A stretch of DNA of 64,000 nucleotides, taken from contig JASBUG010000029.1 of the NCBI GenBank assembly GCA_030148025.1, positions 124,001 through 188,000 on the forward strand, written 5' to 3'. Shown piece after piece: positions 15,847-24,145 of this stretch. Both the position numbers and the translations under genes were made by a program. The notes under the pieces are model-generated. The model ran no database searches. It was not told the origin of the DNA and worked only from the letters and a program-made list of their open reading frames with translations. Positions within the stretch are counted from its first letter, which is position 1, and each line of letters opens with the position of its first letter. The stretch is from Flavobacteriaceae bacterium (GTDB lineage: Bacteria; Bacteroidota; Bacteroidia; Flavobacteriales; Flavobacteriaceae).

Positions 15847-17104
15847 TCAAAATATCTTTTAATTTTTCAACCATTCTAAACACGTCCACAAAACTATTAT
15901 ACAAAGGTACAGGAGCACAACGAATTACATCTGGTTCTCTCCAGTCTGTAATAATATGTGCATCTGTTAATTTTTGATGCAAGCTTTTATCGGCATCTTT
16001 AACTTGAATAGATAACTGACAACCACGTTCTTTTGGGTTACTCGGAGTGATTATTTTTATTTTTTCATTGTTCAGTTCGTTGATCAAAAACTCAAAATAG
16101 CCTGTTAACTTTTCTGATTTTTCTCTTAGAGACTCCATTCCAACTTCATTGAACATATCTAGCGACGCTTTAATTGCTGCCATAGATAAAATAGGAGGAT
16201 TGCTTAATTGCCAACCTTCAGCTCCAGGCATGACATCAAGAGGTTGTCGCATGTTGAAACGCGTTTCTTTATTATGGCTCCACCAACCTGCAAAACGTTT
16301 TAGGTCTTTGTTATGGGCATGTTTTTCATGAACAAAAAGTCCTGCTAAACTACCTGGGCCTGAATTCATATACTTATATGTACACCAAGCGGCGAAATCA
16401 ACTCCCGAATCATGAAGGTTGGGTTGAATGTTTCCTGCGCCATGAGCGAGATCAATACCAACCATACAATTTTTGGCATGTCCTAATTCTGCTATGCGTT
16501 TTATGTCTAAATATTGTCCTGTATAATAATTTACGCCACCAATTAGTAATAAAGCAATTTCATCACCTTGGGTTTCAAGAATAGCTTCTAAATCTTCAAT
16601 ATGTAATAATTCTTCGCCTTCTCTAGGCTTCCACTCAATAAGTCCTTCGTTTGCATCAAACCCATGAAATTCTAATTGTGTTTGAACAGCATAACGATCA
16701 GAAGGGAAGGCATCACTTTCAATTACGATCTTATATTTTGTTTTGGTTGGTTGATAAAAAGATACCATTAACAAATGAAGATTTGTTGTCAAGGTATTCA
16801 TGATCACAACTTCTATAGGTTTAGCGCCAACAACCTTTGCCATTGATTCCGTAAGGAATTCGTGATATGGCATCCAAGGGTTCTTTGCTTCAAAATGCCC
16901 TTCTACACCAAGGTTTGCCCAATCCTTCAGTTCTTGCTGAATGTATTGTTCCGTAGTTTTAGGTTGTAAACCAAGCGAGTTTCCTGTAAAATACAACCAA
17001 TTATTACCATTCTTGTCTTTTGGAATATGGAACTGCTCTCTGTAATGTTTTATTGGATCTTGCTGATCTAATTGTTGTGCGTATTCTAGTGTTGCTTTGT
17101 GCAT
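15836..17104 (-). CDS. kynU: Kynureninase
   Basis: 422 residues. The PLP Lys244 is in WCTYKYMNSGPG, the cofactor-binding Asp in GIDLAHGAGN, and the N-terminal YFTGNSLGLQP is the family signature. It cleaves kynurenine or 3-hydroxykynurenine to (3-hydroxy)anthranilate and alanine. It is the first gene of the long leftward kynurenine operon. The divergent IclR regulator and the paired GTTTCA palindromes lie just upstream, and a -7 box is at 17162-17169. Confidence 0.97.
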   Translation of the reverse strand: MHKATLEYAQQLDQQDPIKHYREQFHIPKDKNGNNWLYFTGNSLGLQPKTTEQYIQQELKDWANLGVEGHFEAKNPWMPYHEFLTESMAKVVGAKPIEVVIMNTLTTNLHLLMVSFYQPTKTKYKIVIESDAFPSDRYAVQTQLEFHGFDANEGLIEWKPREGEELLHIEDLEAILETQGDEIALLLIGGVNYYTGQYLDIKRIAELGHAKNCMVGIDLAHGAGNIQPNLHDSGVDFAAWCTYKYMNSGPGSLAGLFVHEKHAHNKDLKRFAGWWSHNKETRFNMRQPLDVMPGAEGWQLSNPPILSMAAIKASLDMFNEVGMESLREKSEKLTGYFEFLINELNNEKIKIITPSNPKERGCQLSIQVKDADKSLHQKLTDAHIITDWREPDVIRCAPVPLYNSFVDVFRMVEKLKDILNEY

Positions 17105-17137
17105 TTTTAACTGTAAAAACTAAAAAAATATAAAATT

Positions 17138-17186
17138 GTTTCAATATGTGAAACGCTGTTTCAAATTTAAGTATTATTTTTGAAAC
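17138..17186. promoter_or_regulatory. Divergent promoter region with two GTTTCA palindromes, probable IclR operator
   Basis: Two inverted repeats stand side by side between kynU and the IclR gene. GTTTCA-N5-TGAAAC is at 17138-17154 and GTTTCAAA-N13-TTTGAAAC at 17158-17186. Both -7 boxes are embedded in the second one: TAAATTTG on the minus strand (17162-17169) toward kynU and TATTTTTG on the plus strand (17175-17182) toward the regulator. A regulator bound here would control both directions. Assigning it to IclR is inference from position. Confidence 0.7.
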
Positions 17187-17226
17187 ATCATACCATTTTA
17201 AGTTAATCTATTTTATAGAATAATTA

Positions 17227-17997
17227 ATGAACGACGATACTAAAGATCTAAACATGTCTGTTATAAAAGCTTTCTCCCTTTTAGAAGCTTTTACTGGAGA
17301 GCAGCAAAAATGGGGTGTGAGGGAATTAGCTAAAAAAGTAGGCTATAATAAAACAACGACGTTTAGATTGTTGCGAACTTTGGAGTCTTTGGGTGCTGTT
17401 CAAAAAGGTGCTGATGATAAGTATATTTTAGGATTAAAGTTGTTTGAATTAGGAAATCTGGTTTCTATTCATAAATCGTTACGACAAATGTCTCGTGTTC
17501 CTTTAGAGCATATTGCCAAAGAAATTACTGAGACCATTCACTTTGGAGTGCTAAAAAACAATCAGGTGCTGTATTTAAATAAAGCAGAAAGTCCGTTAGG
17601 CTTAAAAGTGAGTACGCAAATAGGCTCTTATCAAGATGCGTATTGTTCTGCTATAGGAAAGGTGTTGTTGGCATATTTGAATGATTCGGAATTGACTTCT
17701 TATTTAGAAGAAGTTGCTTTAATACCACAAACTGAAAATACAATTACTAAAAAGGCTGAGCTCAGAACAGAATTAAATAAAATAAAGAAACAACGCTATG
17801 CGCTTGATATGGAAGAGCTTGAGCTTGGGCTTATATGTATTGCTATTCCAGTATTTAATCAACAAGGCGATGTTGTTGCAGCGATAAGTGCTTCAGGACC
17901 TTCTAGCCGATTTAAGGCAGAAAAGGTCAATGATTATCTTGATATTTTGTTTAGAGGTTCAGCTCAGTTGGAAGAAAAATTGAAAGACTTCAATTAG
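17227..17997 (+). CDS. IclR family transcriptional regulator of the kynurenine operon
   Basis: 256 residues with the two IclR parts: an N-terminal winged HTH (residues 10-75, with WGVRELAKKVGYNKTTTFRLLRTL) and a C-terminal effector domain (IHFGVLKNNQVLYLNKAES, YCSAIGKVLLAYL, ISASGPSSRF). It is transcribed away from kynU, across a region holding four GTTTCA half-sites. Kynurenine or a downstream metabolite is the likely effector; this follows from context only. Its stop codon overlaps that of the convergent lipoprotein gene (TTAG, 17994-17997). Confidence 0.92.
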   Translation: MNDDTKDLNMSVIKAFSLLEAFTGEQQKWGVRELAKKVGYNKTTTFRLLRTLESLGAVQKGADDKYILGLKLFELGNLVSIHKSLRQMSRVPLEHIAKEITETIHFGVLKNNQVLYLNKAESPLGLKVSTQIGSYQDAYCSAIGKVLLAYLNDSELTSYLEEVALIPQTENTITKKAELRTELNKIKKQRYALDMEELELGLICIAIPVFNQQGDVVAAISASGPSSRFKAEKVNDYLDILFRGSAQLEEKLKDFN

Positions 17998-18662
17998 TCT
18001 TTCAATGCTACTTTTATATCTCGAAGTAATAAATTCCAATCACCTTCAGCTTTTTTATGAGATTGCGCAATTTTTATACCTCCAAACTCTCCGTAATCTT
18101 CAAATGTATTAGATAATGAAGGTTCAGGTGCATTTCCTTTTCTGAAACTCCATTCTTGAATTATATGATTGTCGTCAAAGTAAATATCATAAGCGTCACC
18201 TGGCGTATAGCCACCTTCATTAGAATAAGTTATTGTTAGTTTATTTAGCTCTACTTGTTTTACTGGAGATGTGGCCTTTTCAACCTCTGAAATTGTAGTG
18301 CCTTCATCCCATAGTAATTGAAACGGAATCAACGCCCAAAACTTATCATTTATAAAAGCTCGATCACTTTTTATCGCAATAGAATCCATATTATTTCTAT
18401 TGTAATTAAATACAATGGTATCACGTTTTAGGGTAATGTCGTTTGTATTAGGGTTCCATTGCCATAAACGACCACTATTAGGGTTGTCTGCTTTTCCGCC
18501 AAATCTAAATTGTATAGATGTTACGTTATCCCAATGTTCGTAACCATGAGCATTAGCAATTTTTTGTACGGTAGTTAATTCTTCTTTTTGAGGTGATTCA
18601 GTTTTTGTTTCCTTGCAAGAAATAAAACTTATAATGATCAGTAGTGTGAGTAGACGTTGCAT
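17994..18662 (-). CDS. Lipoprotein of unknown function
   Basis: 222 residues. The lipobox is FISC (Cys at about residue 16). The mature part has paired aromatic/charged strands (VTSIQFRFGG, LWQWNPNTNDITL, DAYDIYFDDNHIIQEWSF), the look of a beta-rich lipid- or protein-binding fold such as LolA-like or DUF6503 families in Bacteroidota; I cannot assign a function. A -7 box TATTTTTG (18677-18684) gives a short leader. Confidence 0.65.
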   Translation of the reverse strand: MQRLLTLLIIISFISCKETKTESPQKEELTTVQKIANAHGYEHWDNVTSIQFRFGGKADNPNSGRLWQWNPNTNDITLKRDTIVFNYNRNNMDSIAIKSDRAFINDKFWALIPFQLLWDEGTTISEVEKATSPVKQVELNKLTITYSNEGGYTPGDAYDIYFDDNHIIQEWSFRKGNAPEPSLSNTFEDYGEFGGIKIAQSHKKAEGDWNLLLRDIKVALKD

Positions 18663-18676
18663 TTTAGTGTTTTGTT

Positions 18677-18684
18677 CAAAAATA
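18677..18684 (-). promoter_or_regulatory. -7 promoter element of the 17994-18662 lipoprotein gene
   Basis: TATTTTTG on the minus strand matches TAnnTTTG, with the start codon 15 bases downstream. Confidence 0.5.
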
Positions 18685-18798
18685 AGAAACCTAAAATAAA
18701 TGAATTTCTTGAAACTAACTTTTCCCGATAAAAGTATCGAAGTATTTGCTCGTTTTATTTTGGTCTTATCAGACTAAAAACCAAAATTCTTTTATTTA

Positions 18799-18856
18799 GA
18801 TTCCCGTTTTCACGGGAATGACAATTTCAGAGGAAACCCCGCAGCAAGCTGCGAGG
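18799..18856. repeat. Double hairpin repeat (copy R7)
   Basis: ATTCCCGTTTTCACGGGAAT followed by GAC (18800-18822) is a hairpin with an ATGAC edge, and CCCCGCAGCAAGCTGCGAGG (18837-18856) is a second hairpin. Both stand out as GC-rich islands in the 247-base gap before the methyltransferase gene; nothing else is visible in that gap. Confidence 0.65.
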
Positions 18857-18909
18857 AATTCTTTTCGATTAAATAGATATGTATTATTTTAGGCACTCAA
18901 AATTTAGTT

Positions 18910-19713
18910 ATGAGTAAGGAACAAGATTATTTTGAAGTAAATAAAGTAACGTGGAATACGAAAGTACAAGTGCATGCTGAAAGTGAGATGTACGATCTTG
19001 AAGCTTTTAAAAATGGTAAGAGCTCATTAATGAAGTACGAACTTGACGCTTTAGGAGATGTAAAAGGAAAATCGCTGTTGCATTTGCAGTGTCATTTTGG
19101 GCAAGATACCTTGAGTTGGAGTAGGATGGGAGCTAAGTGTACAGGAGTAGATTTAAGTGATGAAGGCGTTAAGTTGGCTCAAAAACTAAATGCTGAACTT
19201 AGGCTAGACGCCGAATTTGTGTGTTGTAATGTGTTGGATACGTCAAAACATATTGAGGATACTTTTGATATTGTATTTACTAGTTATGGCGTGATTGGTT
19301 GGTTACCAGATCTAAAACCTTGGGGTAAAATGATTGCAGAACGATTGAAATCTGGAGGAACCTTTTTTATGGCTGAATTTCACCCAATAGTATGGATGTT
19401 TGATTATTTAGAAACACCTGCAAGCATGAAATATGGTTATATGCAAAAGGAAGTTATTTATGAAGAATATGAAGGCACCTATGCTAACCAAGATTCAAAA
19501 ATGGTAACTAAAGAATATGGTTGGAATCATGGTTTAGGTGAAGTTGTTTCAGCCTTGACTGAAGCTGGTTTGCATATAGAGTTTCTTAAGGAATATGATG
19601 AAAGTCCTTATGATGTATTACCTAACTTGACCAAGACTGAAAATAATATGTATGTCTCAAAGGATAAGTTATACCCTTTGATATTTACGTTGAAGGCTAC
19701 GAAGTTAAAATAA
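18910..19713 (+). CDS. Class I SAM-dependent methyltransferase
   Basis: 267 residues. Motif I is LLHLQCHFGQDTLSWSRMGA (about residues 56-75), the acidic ribose contact is GVDLSD, and motif II/III regions VFTSYGVIGWLPD and LKSGGTFFMAEFHP follow. This is the methyltransferase 11/25 type common in Bacteroidota, of unknown substrate. It stands alone, between the repeat-bearing gap and a perfect hairpin at 19716. Confidence 0.85.
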   Translation: MSKEQDYFEVNKVTWNTKVQVHAESEMYDLEAFKNGKSSLMKYELDALGDVKGKSLLHLQCHFGQDTLSWSRMGAKCTGVDLSDEGVKLAQKLNAELRLDAEFVCCNVLDTSKHIEDTFDIVFTSYGVIGWLPDLKPWGKMIAERLKSGGTFFMAEFHPIVWMFDYLETPASMKYGYMQKEVIYEEYEGTYANQDSKMVTKEYGWNHGLGEVVSALTEAGLHIEFLKEYDESPYDVLPNLTKTENNMYVSKDKLYPLIFTLKATKLK

Positions 19714-19715
19714 GA

Positions 19716-19742
19716 GTTTGATCATTTGTTTAATGATCAAAC
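19716..19742 (+). terminator. Perfect hairpin after the methyltransferase gene
   Basis: GTTTGATCATT (19716-19726) pairs with AATGATCAAAC (19732-19742), 11 bp around a 5-base loop, three bases past the stop codon. No T tract follows, so it may be a processing or weak termination signal. Confidence 0.55.
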
Positions 19743-19831
19743 CTTGGCTTAGTAAAGTGTAGTTATTTCAGTATTTTATGAAGTAGTGAGATGTTTTTCA
19801 CATAAATTACTGCATAAATCTAAGATAAGCT

Positions 19832-20251
19832 TTAATATCCTCGATTCCTTATCCGAGAAAATTCTTTGCCCATCTTTTTAGCCAGATTATCTAATTTAGT
19901 GAGATCGAGTCCTGATTTTGTCAGAGCTTCAGCGTTATACAATTTTTTTACCATATATTTTCTAAAACCCATTACTGCTTGTTCTTCATAAAGAATATTG
20001 TCTAAATCATCAGCTTTATAAATTTCATAATAATTTAGACCATCGACAGCTATCCATTTGAAATATAGTAAATTACTGTCTTTTAGGTCATTTATATAGA
20101 ATGAGCCTCTAACAGATTTATCATCTTCTATTTTTCCATACTCTTGTTTATTAATAGAAATTATGCCTTTTTTAATTTTAACTTTTTGTCCATAAGAAAT
20201 AACTGTTGATAAAGTGAATAAGAATAATAATGTAATTTTTAATTGTTTCAT
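19832..20251 (-). CDS. Secreted or periplasmic protein of unknown function
   Basis: 139 residues with an N-terminal signal peptide (LKITLLFLFTLSTVISYGQ, no lipobox). The rest is Lys-rich with a helical end (LTKLDNLAKKMGKEFSRI). I do not recognise a family. It stands alone between short AT-rich gaps with no clear promoter. Confidence 0.55.
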   Translation of the reverse strand: MKQLKITLLFLFTLSTVISYGQKVKIKKGIISINKQEYGKIEDDKSVRGSFYINDLKDSNLLYFKWIAVDGLNYYEIYKADDLDNILYEEQAVMGFRKYMVKKLYNAEALTKSGLDLTKLDNLAKKMGKEFSRIRNRGY

Positions 20252-20372
20252 TTTAAATTTAATTTTTAATAAATGAGTATATTCTAATGTAGCTTAACTT
20301 TTGATGTGTATATCGTTAAGCGAATTTAGCAGTTTTCACTTACAAAATCAAATAAATAAAAATCAATTCAGG

Positions 20373-21056
20373 TTAGTGATCCTCTTTCAAAAGATGTGGA
20401 AATTTTTCTTTAAACCTGTTTAATCTTGGAATTGAAATTCTTCTAATATATGAGCTGTTTGGGTGTAGCCTTTCATAGTCTTGATGATAATCTTCTCCAA
20501 CCCAAAACTTTAAAAATGGCATTACTTCAGCTGCTAAACGTTTGTCTAACTTTTTAGAAAGCGCAGCTTTTTTACTTAGAATTATCTGCTTCTGCTCTTC
20601 GTTTTGATAGAAAAGTATAGAACGATATTGTGAGCCAATATCTGGACCTTGACCATTTACTTGTGTGACATTTTGAGATCCAAAATACACATCAACCAAA
20701 GTGGCAAAATTTACAACTTTAGGGTCGTAAATTACTTCAACAGCTTCTGCATGACCTGTTTTACCTGTATTGCTACTCTCGTAAGTTGGGTTTAGGGTGT
20801 GGCCTCCAGAATAGCCATTTATTACTTCATCAACACCTTTTACACTTTCGTAAATTGCTTCAACGCACCAAAAGCAACCACTTGCAAAATAGGCGCGTGC
20901 TTTTCCATTTTGTAAAGCAACTTCTACAGGGTCTGCGTTCATGAGTCCGTTTTCTATATTAGATTTTTTAGATGTTGCTTTTGTTGTTTGTGCATTGTTT
21001 TGACAACTAAAAAATGTTATCAATACAAAAGTTAGAAGGAAAGATGTCTTTTTCAT
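20373..21056 (-). CDS. msrA: Peptide-methionine (S)-S-oxide reductase MsrA, lipoprotein form
   Basis: 227 residues from the ATG at 21056; an upstream in-frame extension to 21239 overlaps the neighbouring gene and is rejected. The signal peptide ends in a lipobox (TFFSC), so this MsrA is exported and lipidated. The catalytic motif GCFWCVEAIYES, then NGYSGG, TGHAEAVEV and GSQYRSILFY are all family hallmarks. It repairs oxidised methionine in envelope proteins. Confidence 0.93.
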   Translation of the reverse strand: MKKTSFLLTFVLITFFSCQNNAQTTKATSKKSNIENGLMNADPVEVALQNGKARAYFASGCFWCVEAIYESVKGVDEVINGYSGGHTLNPTYESSNTGKTGHAEAVEVIYDPKVVNFATLVDVYFGSQNVTQVNGQGPDIGSQYRSILFYQNEEQKQIILSKKAALSKKLDKRLAAEVMPFLKFWVGEDYHQDYERLHPNSSYIRRISIPRLNRFKEKFPHLLKEDH

Positions 21057-21129
21057 TTTATAATGTGTTTTGCAATTCTGTCGAACAAAAAATAAAAACT
21101 TAACAAGAATTAGTTTTAGGAAAATAAAA

Positions 21130-21155
21130 AAGCCTTTACAAATTTGTAAAGGCTT
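21130..21155 (-). terminator. Terminator after the zinc-ribbon-like gene
   Basis: A perfect 26-base palindrome (AAGCCTTTACAAA with its complement) is followed on the minus strand by TTTTATTTT. It lies 25 bases past the stop codon of the coiled-coil gene. Confidence 0.85.
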
Positions 21156-21180
21156 CATGTATATGTAATCAAATCTAAAC

Positions 21181-21960
21181 TTATAGTTTAGAGAACAGTT
21201 TTTCCATTTTTTCTTTTTGCTCAGTCGCAAGCATTTCATCTACTAATATACGTCCACTGTGCTCGTCAGTAATGATCTTCTTGCGAGAAGCAATTTCTGC
21301 TTGTACCTGTGGTGGAATAGTAAAGAATGATCCTCCAGAAGCACCTCTTTCAATTGGTACAACTGCTAATCCGTTCTTTACATTTTTACGAATACGTGAG
21401 TAAGCAATTACTAATCTTTCTTCAATTGTAGATTTATACTCTTCAGATTTCTTTAAAAGTGCTTCTTCTTCTTTCTCAGTTTCAGCAAGAATAGCATCTA
21501 ATTCACCTTTCTTGTGTTTTAAATGTGTTTCTCTTTCTTTTAAACGAGATTTTGTAGTGTCAATAACCTCTTTTTTCTGTTCTATTTGAGCATTAAATTC
21601 TTTAATATGCTTTTCAGCTAATTGAATCTCTAACTCTTGAAATTCAGTTTCTTTAGTTAAAGAGTTATACTCTCTGTTATTTCTAACATTCTTTTGTTGC
21701 TCTGTATATTTTTTAATCAAAGCTTTAGCTTCTTCGATTAAGTTTTTCTTGTTTTTGATTTGCTCGTCTAGGTCTACAAGACTATCATCTAATTTTTGAA
21801 GTCTTGTGTTTAATCCTTCAACTTCGTCTTCTAAATCACGTACTTCTAAAGGAAGTTCTCCTCTTACATTTCTAATTTCGTCAACGCGAGAGTCAATTAA
21901 TTGTAAATCGTATAACGCTCTTAATCGCTCTTCTACAGTAACTTCTTTCTTTTTAGCCAT
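21181..21960 (-). CDS. Coiled-coil protein of the C4 zinc-ribbon family with all zinc cysteines lost
   Basis: 259 residues. Residues 5-190 are a long antiparallel-type coiled coil. The C-terminal part has the scaffold of the RING_7/zinc-ribbon domain (GASGGSFFTIPPQ, then DEHSGRILVDE), but the positions that hold the two CxxC pairs in relatives are Ser, Ser, Thr and Ser; the protein has no cysteine at all. It follows Nif3 by two bases, a pairing conserved in Bacteroidota, and likely shares its promoter. Function unknown. Confidence 0.8.
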   Translation of the reverse strand: MAKKKEVTVEERLRALYDLQLIDSRVDEIRNVRGELPLEVRDLEDEVEGLNTRLQKLDDSLVDLDEQIKNKKNLIEEAKALIKKYTEQQKNVRNNREYNSLTKETEFQELEIQLAEKHIKEFNAQIEQKKEVIDTTKSRLKERETHLKHKKGELDAILAETEKEEEALLKKSEEYKSTIEERLVIAYSRIRKNVKNGLAVVPIERGASGGSFFTIPPQVQAEIASRKKIITDEHSGRILVDEMLATEQKEKMEKLFSKL

Positions 21961-21962
21961 GC

Positions 21963-23057
21963 TTATAAATACTTTACAGGATTGGTATTTGTGTTTGATA
22001 AAATGATTGCAAAATTAGGAATTTTTTTTGTAAGATACGCTACTAAAAGATTTTTTGTGTATTGCTCACTTTCGTAATGGCCAATATCTGCTAGTAATAT
22101 GTTATTTTCCGCCTGGAAAAAATCGTGATATTTTAGATCGGCAGTAATATAAACGTCAGCTCCAGAAGCTTTTGCAGCCGAAATACCAAAGCTACCAGAA
22201 CCTCCTAAAACGGCAACTTTTTTAATGTCTTTATTTAGCAATGCAGAATGCCTAATACACTCTGTTTTCATAGTTTTCTTTAAATAATTTAAGAAATCTG
22301 TTTCAGACATAGGCGATTTTAGTTCGCCTACCATACCAATGCCTATGTGCTGATTTTTGTTTTCTACAGTTGTGATCTCATAGGCTACTTCTTCATATGG
22401 ATGATTTTTAAATAAGGCTTGAAGTATTTTTGACTCTAAGTGTTTAGTATAGGTTAAGGTTAATTTTGTTTCAGGTTCGAATCGTGTTGTTCCTTTTTCA
22501 CCTATAGTTGGATTAGATTGTTCATTACCGTTAAAAGTGCCAACTCCTTCAATATTAAAGCTACAATTATCGTAATTACCAATAGATCCTGCACCAGCAC
22601 TAAATAGCGCGTCGCGTAGGGTAGCAGCTTTTTCTTTTGGGACATAAGTCGTGAGTTTTTTTATAGTAGATGCTTGAGGTATTAGTATCTGTCTGTTTAC
22701 AAGCTCAAGTTGTTCACAAATTCTGTCGTTTACACCTTGTAGAGCATTGTCTAAAGCCGTGTGAATGGCATAAATAGCAATATCATGTTTAATTGCTTTT
22801 AAAACCACACGCTCTACATAAGTTTTACCTGTTAGCTTCTTTAAACCTTTAAAAACGATAGGATGGAAACTAACTATTAGGTTGCATTTTTTATCTATAG
22901 CTTCATCGACAACAGCTTCCAGAGTGTCTAAGGTTACCAGTATTCCTGATACCTCGTTATTTTTATCGCCTACCAAAAGGCCAACATTGTCAAAATCTTC
23001 AGCATAAGCCAAAGGAGCTAAGTCTTCTAAATGGTCAATAACATCTTGAACAATCAT
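21963..23057 (-). CDS. Nif3-like dinuclear metal-centre hexameric protein
   Basis: 364 residues from the ATG at 23057. An upstream ATG at 23123 would place the start in front of the -7 box at 23076-23083, so the internal start is preferred. Metal-site motifs are SFHPIVFKG, IHTALDNA and, at the end, GHYESEQY; the central residues 130-230 are the extra PII-like insert of the long Nif3 form. Members are toroidal hexamers; a GTP cyclohydrolase-like or other hydrolase role has been proposed. It shares a transcript with the zinc-ribbon-like gene. Confidence 0.9.
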   Translation of the reverse strand: MIVQDVIDHLEDLAPLAYAEDFDNVGLLVGDKNNEVSGILVTLDTLEAVVDEAIDKKCNLIVSFHPIVFKGLKKLTGKTYVERVVLKAIKHDIAIYAIHTALDNALQGVNDRICEQLELVNRQILIPQASTIKKLTTYVPKEKAATLRDALFSAGAGSIGNYDNCSFNIEGVGTFNGNEQSNPTIGEKGTTRFEPETKLTLTYTKHLESKILQALFKNHPYEEVAYEITTVENKNQHIGIGMVGELKSPMSETDFLNYLKKTMKTECIRHSALLNKDIKKVAVLGGSGSFGISAAKASGADVYITADLKYHDFFQAENNILLADIGHYESEQYTKNLLVAYLTKKIPNFAIILSNTNTNPVKYL

Positions 23058-23075
23058 GTGTTTTATGTTTAAGCT

Positions 23076-23083
23076 CAAATATA
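23076..23083 (-). promoter_or_regulatory. -7 promoter element of the nif3 operon
   Basis: TATATTTG on the minus strand, 18 bases upstream of the ATG at 23057; this position decides the nif3 start. Confidence 0.6.
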
Positions 23084-23137
23084 AATAATTACTATCTTGG
23101 TCACCTACTAATTTATAAATCATTTCGGTTTCTTGGT

Positions 23138-24145
23138 ATGAAGCTGCTTCGAAAATTATTATTTCCTATAGTTCCAATTTATCATGGTGTTACCTGGTTG
23201 CGCAATATTGGTTATGATAAAGGCATTTTGAAGTCGAAATCGTATGATTTTCCCGTGATTTGTGTGGGGAATTTAAGTGTTGGTGGTACTGGAAAGTCTC
23301 CAATGATAGAATATTTAATTAGATTATTGAAGGATGAGTATAAAATAGCCACATTAAGCAGAGGTTATAAAAGATCGACCCAAGGTTTTCAAATAGCCAA
23401 TGATCAATCTAGTGCTTTAACAATAGGAGATGAGCCTTATCAGTTCTTTAATAAGTTTAAAGATATTATAGTAAGTGTAGATGCTAATAGACAAAATGGT
23501 ATTTCTAAACTAAGACAGCTGAATTCGAAACCAGATGTGATTTTGTTAGATGATGCTTTTCAGCATAGAAAGGTTGAAGCTGGTTTCAATATACTTTTAA
23601 CAAAGTACAACAATTTATATGTTGATGATTTTGCATTACCAACAGGCGATTTAAGAGAACCTAAATCTGGAGCTAAACGAGCCGATGTTATTATTGTTAC
23701 TAAATGTCCAGATAATATATCTGAAGAAGAAAAAACTAGCATAGTTAGGCGATTAAAACCAGAAGCAAATCAAACCATGTTTTTTAGCTCTATTTCGTAT
23801 TCTAATAAGATCTTTTCCAAAGACACTGAAAAAGAATTAGAGCATTTAAATCACACCGAATTTACGTTGATTACTGGAATTGCTGATGCTTCACCTTTGG
23901 TAAATCATTTAAAGAAATTAAGCTTTAATTTCGAGCATCTTAACTTTAAAGACCATCATGTGTTTAGTGATACAGAGCTGAATGCATTAGCTGAAAAATC
24001 ATTAATTATCACTACCGAAAAGGATTTTGTAAGGTTAAAAGACGCCTTGCCTAGCGATAAATTGTTTTACCTGCCAATTGAAGCAAACATCCTAGATTCT
24101 AAATCGTTTGATGCTTTTATTAAAAACTATGTAGTTACCTGCTAG
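23138..24145 (+). CDS. lpxK: Tetraacyldisaccharide 4'-kinase
   Basis: 335 residues. The Walker A-like loop is VGNLSVGGTGKSP (about residues 42-54), preceded by YDFPVICV; LLDDAFQHRKV holds the catalytic/Mg acidic residues and ITTEKDFVRL is the C-terminal family signature. It phosphorylates lipid A precursor at the inner membrane to make lipid IVA. It diverges from nif3 and its last 11 bases overlap the convergent histidine kinase gene. Confidence 0.95.
   Translation: MKLLRKLLFPIVPIYHGVTWLRNIGYDKGILKSKSYDFPVICVGNLSVGGTGKSPMIEYLIRLLKDEYKIATLSRGYKRSTQGFQIANDQSSALTIGDEPYQFFNKFKDIIVSVDANRQNGISKLRQLNSKPDVILLDDAFQHRKVEAGFNILLTKYNNLYVDDFALPTGDLREPKSGAKRADVIIVTKCPDNISEEEKTSIVRRLKPEANQTMFFSSISYSNKIFSKDTEKELEHLNHTEFTLITGIADASPLVNHLKKLSFNFEHLNFKDHHVFSDTELNALAEKSLIITTEKDFVRLKDALPSDKLFYLPIEANILDSKSFDAFIKNYVVTC

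Noticed and set aside
21057..21239. N-terminal extension of MsrA to 21239
   Set aside because: It would overlap the terminator and the 3' end of the neighbouring gene; the ATG at 21056 starts a proper lipoprotein signal.
21963..22500. tRNA or rRNA genes in AT-rich gaps
   Set aside because: No cloverleaf with a T-arm (GTTCRANYC) and CCA-type acceptor stem was found in any intergenic stretch; a GGTTCGAATC-like string at 22473-22484 lies inside nif3 coding sequence without matching arms.
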